From positions 1 through 12,402 of the forward strand of contig JAEHDO010000456.1 in assembly GCA_016880375.1 (NCBI GenBank): DNA of 12,402 nucleotides. Direction: 5' to 3'. The translations under genes were made by a program, and so were the position numbers. The notes under the pieces are model-generated. The model had not been told where the DNA came from, ran no database searches, and saw only the letters and a list, made by a program, of their open reading frames with translations. This DNA comes from Betaproteobacteria bacterium. GTDB taxonomy: Bacteria > Pseudomonadota > Gammaproteobacteria > Burkholderiales > Rhodocyclaceae. Below, piece by piece: positions 7,139 through 12,402 of this stretch (positions are counted from its first letter, which is position 1; each line of letters begins with the position of its first letter).

Positions 7139-7646
7139 TGAGGTCGGTTGCAAATCGTAGAGTCCGACGGGTTAAGCGGCCATCTGCATTGCATGGTATT
7201 GCTGATTGAAAGCGGCGGGCGACAGATGGCCGAGTCGAGCCTGCTCTCGGATGTGGTTGTAGAAGATCTCGATGTATTCCGTGATCTCGCGTTTGGCCTG
7301 CTCGCGGGTCGCGAAGCGACAGTGATGCACCAGTTCAGTCTTCAAAGAACCCCAGCAGCTTTCCATCGGCGCTTTGTCCCAACAGTTGTCCTTGCGACTC
7401 ATTGATGGCTTGCATGCCGAACTGCCGCAGGAGCTTCTGGTAGGCATGAGCGCAATCCAGGCTGCTCTTCGGCATCGATAGCCGCTTCGCCGCTCTCCTT
7501 ACCGACATGCCTGTCGCCTCGACCAACTTGACTGCCTCCGCCTGAAACTCGGGCGTGTAAATCCCCTTCAGTGTCCGTTCCATCTGTGTTCTCCAAGTCG
7601 TCAAATTACACGATCCGTCGGACTCCCTCTTTTCCAGCCTACCTCA
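7139..7646 (-). mobile_element. Internally deleted IS3-family insertion sequence (508 bp)
   Basis: Both ends are present as 32-bp imperfect terminal inverted repeats (7139-7170 and the reverse complement of 7615-7646). They start TGAGGT and end GAGTCCGACGG at the inner edge, giving the TG...CA termini typical of IS3-family elements. Inside, on the minus strand, are the first about 46 residues of orfA and the last quarter of orfB; an intact relative would be about 1.2-1.5 kb. No 3-4 bp target duplication is seen: the left flank ends TAT and the right flank begins CAC. That suggests rearrangement after insertion. The element cannot move on its own but keeps both ends, so a related transposase could act on it. 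Confidence 0.88.
7172..7583 (-). pseudogene. Remnant orfAB transposase of the IS3-family element
   Basis: Reading on the minus strand from ATG at 7583, MERTLKGIYTPEFQAEAVKL through KRLSMPKSSL is the helix-turn-helix start of an IS3-type OrfA. Around 7455-7460 it jumps directly to CAHAYQKLLRQFGMQA, a segment of OrfB normally found just after the second catalytic Asp. An extra base near 7406 then shifts the frame; in the next frame the protein continues SMSRKDNCWDKAPMESCWGS to the natural end at 7172 (QQYHAMQMAA). The last catalytic Glu (in APMES) remains, but both catalytic Asp residues and most of the integrase core are gone. Clearly non-functional. Confidence 0.88.
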
Positions 7647-7778
7647 CACGAAGCAAAGCCGGCCGCCGAAATGCCGAAAAAGCGGGTAGGCAAAAGCAAA
7701 AAGGCCGACAGTCACGACCATGGCAGCCATGACCATGGAACCCACAAACACTGGGTGGCCAACATTACAAAAATGTAA
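7647..7778 (+). pseudogene. 3' end of a His-rich gene truncated by the IS element
   Basis: Immediately after the IS right end, an open frame runs to TAA at 7776 and encodes about 43 residues. A Lys-rich stretch (KKRVGKSKKAD) is followed by SHDHGSHDHGTHKH and the end HWVANITKM. The repeated HDHG unit resembles metal-binding tails of secreted metal-resistance proteins and the HDHGH cluster of the protein at 2062-2445. An in-frame ATG at 7671 could in principle start a 35-residue peptide, but no good ribosome site precedes it. A beheaded gene is more likely, its 5' part lost in the rearrangement that left the IS. The parent protein is not identified. Confidence 0.55.
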
Positions 7779-7795
7779 TCCACGAGACAGCTAAT
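7764..7795 (+). promoter_or_regulatory. Candidate metal response-regulator box and promoter for the copper cluster
   Basis: ATTACA-AAAA-TGTAAT (7764-7779) is a perfect 6+4+6 palindrome in a 71-nt gap before the first copper gene. It overlaps the place where a -35 would be for a possible -10 GCTAAT (7790-7795), and no good -35 is present, which fits an activator-dependent promoter. Paired AT-rich half-sites of this kind are used by CopR/CusR-type two-component regulators of copper operons. The exact regulator is not shown by the sequence, and none is encoded in the window. Confidence 0.5.
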
Positions 7796-7849
7796 TGTTG
7801 GCATTGGCTATCCATACTGACGCCACTCGATTCAAACAGGAGCCTCGCC

Positions 7850-8290
7850 ATGCGTAACCCCGTCCTTGTTCTCGCCTTGATCACAACCTTCGGTGCCGGC
7901 CTTTCCTCCGTCGCAACGGCAGGCGAAATGGTCGATGTCTACAAGAGCCCGAACTGCGATTGCTGCGGCAAGTGGATTGACCACCTGAAGGACGCGGGCT
8001 TCGAGGTTCGCGCGCACAATGTCATGGACGTCCCGGCAACCCGGAAGCGACTGGGGATGCCAGACCGCCTCGGCTCCTGCCATACCGCCAAGGTAGCCGG
8101 TTATGTGGTCGAGGGCCATGTGCCGGCTGGCGACATCCAGCGTCTGCTCAAGGAAAAGCCGAAAGCCCTTGGCATCGCGGTGCCTTCGATGCCCCCCGGT
8201 TCGCCAGGCATGGAAAGTTCGAAACCCGTTCCCTACAACACGCTGCTGGTCCAGTCCGGCGGTGAAACCAGCATTTTTGCCAAACATTGA
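7850..8290 (+). CDS. DUF411 periplasmic copper protein (CopG-like)
   Basis: 146 residues; AGGAG ribosome site about 8 nt before ATG 7850. Residues 1-24 are a signal peptide ending ATA. The mature start, EMVDVYKSPNCDCCGKWIDHL, is the DUF411 hallmark, a thioredoxin-like fold with a Cys cluster (C36, C38, C39). Further conserved ligands appear in GSCHTA (C77, H78) and EGHVPA (H90), and the C-terminal MPPGSPGME (114-122) is typical of the family. CopG of this family in Pseudomonas binds a copper cluster and is linked to redox handling of periplasmic copper. Position ahead of cusF-cusCBA fits. The downstream cusF-like gene begins 18 nt later, so they are probably cotranscribed. Confidence 0.92.
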   Translation: MRNPVLVLALITTFGAGLSSVATAGEMVDVYKSPNCDCCGKWIDHLKDAGFEVRAHNVMDVPATRKRLGMPDRLGSCHTAKVAGYVVEGHVPAGDIQRLLKEKPKALGIAVPSMPPGSPGMESSKPVPYNTLLVQSGGETSIFAKH

Positions 8291-8308
8291 TCCCAATAGG
8301 AGAAACCC

Positions 8309-8653
8309 ATGAAAACACTCATCACCGCCTCCCTGATCGCCTTTGCATCCCTCGGTGCCGTTTCGGTCCAGGCGGCAGGAGACCATGCCAGCCATGCCAT
8401 GGCTGCACCGGCCCCCGTGTCCGCTGAAATGCAAATGGTCGACGGCCAGGTCAAAAAAGTGGACAAGGCCGCCGGCAAGGTGACCTTGTCGCACGGCCCG
8501 CTGACCAACCTGAACATGCCGGCGATGACCATGGACTTCAAGGTTTCAAATGCCGCCTGGTTGGACCAAATGAAGTCCGGCAATAAGATTCGCTTCATGG
8601 CCGACACCGTGAATGGTGCAATCACCGTCGTCCATTTTGAACCAGCCAAATAG
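8309..8653 (+). CDS. CusF-like periplasmic Cu/Ag chaperone
   Basis: 114 residues, AGGAG ribosome site. The signal peptide (about 1-22, ending VQA) is followed by a short His/Met segment (DHASHAM). The CusF beta-barrel spans about 40-112. Compared with E. coli CusF, His36, Met47 and Met49 correspond to H62, M73 and M75 here (HGPLTNLNMPAMTM), but the position of Trp44, which caps the metal by a cation-pi contact, is Met70. The protein should bind Cu(I)/Ag(I) and pass it to the CusCBA pump. The Met change may give a more exposed or differently coordinated site. That prediction is by residue comparison only. Confidence 0.9.
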   Translation: MKTLITASLIAFASLGAVSVQAAGDHASHAMAAPAPVSAEMQMVDGQVKKVDKAAGKVTLSHGPLTNLNMPAMTMDFKVSNAAWLDQMKSGNKIRFMADTVNGAITVVHFEPAK

Positions 8654-8668
8654 CAAAATCGACTGGCG

Positions 8669-8691
8669 GCGAGAGGGTGATTCCATCTCGC
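8669..8691 (+). other. Hairpin between cusF-like gene and cusC
   Basis: GCGAGA (8669-8674) pairs with TCTCGC (8686-8691) around an 11-nt loop, with CTG/CAG able to extend the stem after a small internal loop. It sits in the 79-nt gap before cusC. It may separate expression of the abundant chaperones from the pump genes; there is no T-run. Function is a guess. Confidence 0.35.
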
Positions 8692-8732
8692 TGTCAGCAC
8701 GCTCCACAAAATAGATCTTTCAGGGAGGTCGC

Positions 8733-10004
8733 ATGCGCCGACTCAGGCCGTTACCCATTTTAATCCTGGCGCTTGGCACCGCCTTTGGCGCACCCGTGTT
8801 TGGCCAAGAGGCTGCCCTCGGTGCGAACGTCGATAGCCTGATCAATTACGCCAAGACGCGCAATCCGGAGTACGCCGCGATGCAGGCCGAGGCCGAAGCG
8901 TCGGGCGAGCGGGTGACGCCTGCCGGTGCCTTGCCCGACCCGAAATTCCGTACTGAATTGCGCGACATCACCCGGATGGGCGAACAAAGCGCAACGCTTT
9001 CCCCAAGTCGCGTCGGCAGCACCCGTTACCTGCTGATGCAGGACATTCCCTGGTTTGGCAAGCGCGACCTGAAGCGCGAGATTGCAGAGCTTGAAGCCGA
9101 CGGTGCCAAGGGTCGTGCGCTGGGCGCCTGGGCAGATGTGGCCGGGCGGATCAAAGTCAATTTCGCCCAGCTTTATTACGTGCACCGCAATGAGCAATTG
9201 ACCCGGGAAATCCTCGACCTGATGACCCGCTTGGAAAAAGTCGCCCAAGTACGCTATTCCGGCGGCCTGGCGGCACAGCAGGATGTCATCCGAGCCCAGG
9301 TCGAGCAGACCAACATGCGCAACGAGTTGATTGCCTTGGAAACCGAACAGCACCACCTGCATGCCCGGCTGAACGCCTTGCTGGCCCGCCCAAACAATGC
9401 GCCGTTGCAGGTGCCAACCCAGTTGCGCAAGCTGCCGGCGCCGGTGACGCTGGATTACGCCACGCTGGAAGAGCGCGTGCGCACCCGCAACCCGCAACTG
9501 TTCGCCGACGAATCGAAAATCAAGGCTGCCGAGAAATCTCGCGACCTGACCTACAAAAACCGCTATCCCGACTTTACGTTCGGCGTATCCCCCATCCAGT
9601 ACCAGAACTCCATCAAGGAATGGGAGTTGATGTTCGAACTGAATATCCCGCTGCAACAGTCTTCGCGGCGGTCGCAGGAGCGGGAATCCGAGTCGATGCT
9701 CAATGCCGCCCGCTCGCGCAAGGAAGCCACCACCAACCAGGTCTCCGCCGAACTGGCCGAGGCCTTGTCCGGCATCGAAGCCGCCCGTCGCACGGAAAAC
9801 CTGCTGACCAACAGCCTGCTGCCGCAGGCCGAACTGACCTTCAAGGCGGCGCTGGCCGGCTACGAGACCGGCAAGGTGGATTTCGCTACCTTGCTCGATG
9901 CCCAGCGCCAAATCCGGCAGGCGAGACAAAACCAGCTTAAGGCCCAAGTCGACGCTCAGATGCGTCTGGCCGAAATCGAACGTCTTTTAGGGGAAGATAT
10001 ATGA
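8733..10004 (+). CDS. cusC: Outer-membrane channel of the Cu/Ag RND pump (TolC/CusC family)
   Basis: 423 residues; GGAGG ribosome site 4 nt before the ATG. The signal peptide (1-24, ending VFG, then QEAA) has no lipobox Cys, unlike E. coli CusC, which is a lipoprotein. Two internally similar outer-membrane efflux protein repeats follow: about 35-215 (starting near YAKTRNPEYAAM) and about 240-420 (starting near RVRTRNPQLFADE). They have long heptad-rich helices, as expected for the periplasmic tunnel, and the closing segment is AALAGYETGKVDFATLLDAQ, common in TolC-family proteins. It forms the trimeric exit duct that docks with CusB/CusA. The stop overlaps the cusB start by 4 nt. The symbol is assigned by operon position as much as by sequence. 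Confidence 0.9.
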   Translation: MRRLRPLPILILALGTAFGAPVFGQEAALGANVDSLINYAKTRNPEYAAMQAEAEASGERVTPAGALPDPKFRTELRDITRMGEQSATLSPSRVGSTRYLLMQDIPWFGKRDLKREIAELEADGAKGRALGAWADVAGRIKVNFAQLYYVHRNEQLTREILDLMTRLEKVAQVRYSGGLAAQQDVIRAQVEQTNMRNELIALETEQHHLHARLNALLARPNNAPLQVPTQLRKLPAPVTLDYATLEERVRTRNPQLFADESKIKAAEKSRDLTYKNRYPDFTFGVSPIQYQNSIKEWELMFELNIPLQQSSRRSQERESESMLNAARSRKEATTNQVSAELAEALSGIEAARRTENLLTNSLLPQAELTFKAALAGYETGKVDFATLLDAQRQIRQARQNQLKAQVDAQMRLAEIERLLGEDI

Positions 10005-11629
10005 ACAAGGGTGCGGGACTTACCATCGGCGTTATTGCGGTTGCCGTGGCAGCCGGTAGTGGTTACTGGCTGGGCGGACGTGGCGGTGCTTCCCATGGCG
10101 ATGCAGCACAGGTTGCCAGCGCCCCAGCCGAACCGGCCAAGAAAGAAAAAAAGCTGCTCTTCTACCGTAACCCGATGGGGCTGCCCGACACTTCGCCGGT
10201 GCCCAAGAAAGATCCAATGGGGATGGATTACATCGCGGTCTATGAAGGAGAGCAGGACGACGAACCGGCATCGGCCAACCAGATCAAGATCAATACCGAG
10301 AAGGTGCAGAAACTTGGCGTGCGGACGGAGGCCGCCCAATTGCGCGTCCTCGACAAGGTGGTCCGCGCCGCCGGCCGTATCGAACCGGACGAGCGCCGCA
10401 TCTATGCGATCTCTCCCAAATTCGAGGGCTACGTCGAGCGCCTGCACGTCAATGTCACCGGCCAGCCGGTCGGCAAAGGGCAGCCGCTGTTCGAGGTCTA
10501 CAGCCCGGAACTGGTTTCCGCCCAGCGCGAATACGCGATTGCCGCCCAAGGTGTCGAATCGCTGAAGGAAGCTGGCGGACAGGCGCGGGATGGCATGAAG
10601 CAACTGGCCGATTCCAGCCTGTTGCGCCTGAAGAACTGGGATATTTCGGAGGAGCAGGTCAAGGCCTTGGCCAAGTCCGGCGAAGCGCGGCGCACGCTGA
10701 CTTTCCGCTCGCCGGTTTCCGGCATCGTCACCGAGAAGAAGGCGCTACAGGGCATGCGTTTTATGCCGGGCGAGACGCTTTACCAAGTGGCTGACCTGTC
10801 GGCCGTCTGGGTGGTCGCCGACGTGTTTGAGCAGGACATCGGCCAAGTCAGGACTGGGGCCAAGGCCAAGGTCAGGATCAACGCCTACCCGGACAAGACC
10901 TTCGAAGGCACGATCAGCTATGTCTATCCGACCTTGAACGCCCAGACCCGCACGGTACCGGTTCGCATCGAACTGGCCAATCCGGGGCTGCTGCTCAAGC
11001 CGTCGATGTTCGCCCAGGTCGAACTGCCGGTGGGTGCCAAAGGCCAGGTGGTCACGGTACCGACTTCCGCCGTAATCGACAGCGGTGCCCGCCAGATCGT
11101 GCTGATCCAGCAAGGCGAAGGTCGCTTCGAGCCACGCGAAATCAAGCTCGGTGCCCGCAGCGACGATCATGTCGAAGTGCTGGAGGGTGTCAAAGATGGC
11201 GAGCAGGTGGTGGTCGCCGCCAACTTCCTGATTGATGCCGAGAGCAACCTCAAGGCAGCGATCGGCGGTTTCGGCCACGCCGCTCACGGCGCCGCGCCAA
11301 CGGAAGGAAAGCCGGCAGTGCCCGGACAGGCAGCCGCCAAAGGAGCCAGCCACCAGGCCGAAGGTACGGTGGAGGGCATCGACGCGGTAGCCGGCGCGAT
11401 CAGTCTCAATCACGGCCCGGTCGCCAGCCTCAAATGGCCGGCCATGACCATGGAGTTCAAGGCCGCCAACGCATCGCTGCTGCAAGGGCTGAAACCGGGG
11501 GCCAAAGTTGCCGTCGAGTTCGTCGAGCGGCAGCCCGGCGAATGGGTGATTACGGCCGTCAAGCCGCTGCCAGCAAACCAGGGAGCCGGCACGCCGGCCG
11601 CCGGCGCCAACCCGCACGCCGGTCACTGA
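10001..11629 (+). CDS. cusB: Cu/Ag efflux periplasmic adaptor CusB with fused CusF domain
   Basis: 542 residues, versus about 407 in E. coli CusB. The N-terminal membrane anchor (about 6-25) is followed by a heavy-metal-binding domain (about 52-82) with YRNPMG and DPMGMDY, which offers Met ligands. The membrane-fusion core follows: beta-barrel and lipoyl parts (EGYVERLHVNVTGQPVGKGQ, then FRSPVSGIVTEK), an alpha-hairpin (about 172-228), and C-terminal barrel segments to about 420. A His/Ala/Pro linker leads to a complete CusF domain (about 453-524) with H471, W479, M482 and M484, and the tail ends NPHAGH. It bridges CusA and CusC and hands Cu(I)/Ag(I) to the pump; the fused CusF provides a tethered chaperone. 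The start overlaps cusC (ATGA). Confidence 0.95.
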   Translation: MNKGAGLTIGVIAVAVAAGSGYWLGGRGGASHGDAAQVASAPAEPAKKEKKLLFYRNPMGLPDTSPVPKKDPMGMDYIAVYEGEQDDEPASANQIKINTEKVQKLGVRTEAAQLRVLDKVVRAAGRIEPDERRIYAISPKFEGYVERLHVNVTGQPVGKGQPLFEVYSPELVSAQREYAIAAQGVESLKEAGGQARDGMKQLADSSLLRLKNWDISEEQVKALAKSGEARRTLTFRSPVSGIVTEKKALQGMRFMPGETLYQVADLSAVWVVADVFEQDIGQVRTGAKAKVRINAYPDKTFEGTISYVYPTLNAQTRTVPVRIELANPGLLLKPSMFAQVELPVGAKGQVVTVPTSAVIDSGARQIVLIQQGEGRFEPREIKLGARSDDHVEVLEGVKDGEQVVVAANFLIDAESNLKAAIGGFGHAAHGAAPTEGKPAVPGQAAAKGASHQAEGTVEGIDAVAGAISLNHGPVASLKWPAMTMEFKAANASLLQGLKPGAKVAVEFVERQPGEWVITAVKPLPANQGAGTPAAGANPHAGH

Positions 11630-11653
11630 CCGAGATCCACGGAGAGTCGCCCC

Positions 11654-12402
11654 ATGTTGGCCAATATCATCGAATGGTCGGGCCGGAACCGCTTCCTGGT
11701 CTTGCTCGCCACCCTATTCATCACTGTCGCCGGCATCTATGCCGTATTGCGCACGCCGATCGATGCCTTGCCTGACCTCTCGGACGTGCAGGTCATCGTC
11801 TATACCGAGTATCCCGGCCAGGCGCCGCAGGTCGTCGAGGATCAGGTCACCTATCCGCTCACCACAGCCATGCTGTCGGTGCCGAAATCAAAGGTGGTGC
11901 GCGGCTTTTCGTTCTTCGGCGCCTCCTTCGTGTACATCATTTTCGAGGATGGCACCGACATCTACTGGGCGCGCTCGCGCGTCCTTGAGTATCTGAATTT
12001 CGCCTCCAGTCGCATGCCGAGTGGCGTCACGCCGTCGCTTGGGCCGGACGCCACCGGCGTCGGCTGGGTTTACCAGTACGCTTTGCTCGCCAAAGACAAG
12101 ACCCTGGCCGAACTGCGCACCATTCAGGATTGGTACGTCCGCTATCAACTGACCAAGGCCCATGGTGTAGCCGAAGTGGCGTCGATTGGCGGCTTCGTTC
12201 AGACCTACCAGGTCACCGTCGACCCGGTCAAGCTGCGTTCCTACGGCATTCCGCTGATGAAGGTGGCGCAGGTGATCCGCGACTCGAACCGCGATGTCGG
12301 TGGCCGTGTCGTCGAGATGGCTGAAACCGAGTACATGGTGCGCGGCAAGGGTTATTTGCGCGGCAAGAGCGACATTGAATTGCTGGTCGTGAAAAGCGAG
12401 AA
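11654..12402 (+). CDS. cusA: Cu/Ag efflux RND permease CusA, 3' end outside window
   Basis: The first 249 residues of the proton-driven Cu(I)/Ag(I) exporter; the frame is still open at the window edge. GGAGAG lies 7 nt before ATG 11654, 24 nt after cusB. TM1 is about 12-32, then the first periplasmic porter domain. Strong CusA signatures include TPIDALPDLSDVQVIVYTEY, YPGQAPQVVEDQVTYPLTT, FEDGTDIYWARSRVLEYLN and LGPDATGVGWVYQYAL, all closely matching E. coli CusA. The methionine relay, the central metal site and TM4 lie beyond the window. It pairs with the upstream cusB and cusC. It differs from the RND permease at 1-2036, so two distinct metal pumps flank the region. Confidence 0.95.
   Translation, partial: MLANIIEWSGRNRFLVLLATLFITVAGIYAVLRTPIDALPDLSDVQVIVYTEYPGQAPQVVEDQVTYPLTTAMLSVPKSKVVRGFSFFGASFVYIIFEDGTDIYWARSRVLEYLNFASSRMPSGVTPSLGPDATGVGWVYQYALLAKDKTLAELRTIQDWYVRYQLTKAHGVAEVASIGGFVQTYQVTVDPVKLRSYGIPLMKVAQVIRDSNRDVGGRVVEMAETEYMVRGKGYLRGKSDIELLVVKSE

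Noticed and set aside
7148..7405. Plus-strand 85-codon frame across the IS element
   Set aside because: Antisense to the orfB remnant, with no ribosome site or recognisable content.
7707..7751. Short repeats around CACGACCATGG as a possible regulatory repeat
   Set aside because: They are explained as codons for the repeated His-Asp-His-Gly units of the truncated reading frame.
8760..9947. Minus-strand open frame opposite cusC (395 codons)
   Set aside because: Antisense shadow of a high-confidence TolC-family gene, low-complexity Gly/Leu/Gln/Arg composition.
1..12402. CRISPR arrays, tRNA or rRNA genes, riboswitches, phage genes
   Set aside because: No regularly spaced repeats, no cloverleaf-like sequence, no conserved RNA motif and no phage-type gene were seen on either strand.

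Overview
The window is high-GC proteobacterial DNA. Protein character, codon use and gene order suggest a betaproteobacterium, possibly of the Rhodocyclales (Dechloromonas/Azonexus-like); this taxonomic guess is inference, since no rRNA or other marker is present. It reads as three blocks on the + strand, separated by remains of one IS3-family insertion sequence.

Block 1 (1-2886) is the end of a heavy-metal efflux cluster. It holds the C-terminal two thirds of a heavy-metal (HME) type RND permease, a small His-rich secreted protein, and an unrecognised lipoprotein whose codon use differs from its neighbours. Block 2 (about 2962-7138) is a complete sulfate uptake operon: sbp (binding protein), cysT and cysW (permeases) and cysA (ATPase). 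Start and stop codons overlap between cysT/cysW/cysA, a strong hairpin separates sbp from cysT, and the leader has two direct repeats and a small palindrome that look like CysB-type control. Block 3 (7647-12402) is a copper/silver detoxification cluster: a DUF411 (CopG-like) copper protein, a CusF-like chaperone, then cusC, cusB and the start of cusA, cut by the window end. A palindrome resembling a metal response-regulator box lies ahead of it.

The IS remains explain the seams. A 508-bp element with both 32-bp terminal inverted repeats (7139-7646) has lost most of its transposase and carries a frameshift. A lone 63-bp end of the same or a closely related element lies at 2899-2961 in the same orientation. 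The sulfate operon is therefore bracketed by directly oriented IS ends inside a metal-resistance region, and the right-hand IS abuts the 3' end of a His-rich gene whose 5' part is missing.

The copper block forms a working set. The secreted chaperones pick up periplasmic Cu/Ag, CusB (with an N-terminal heavy-metal-binding domain and a fused C-terminal CusF domain) passes it on, and CusA/CusC expel it across the outer membrane. The two CusF domains differ at the key aromatic position: Met in the free chaperone, Trp in the CusB fusion. All gene families are known ones; the most unusual points are this division between CusF domains, the IS-bracketed sulfate operon and the unrecognised lipoprotein.
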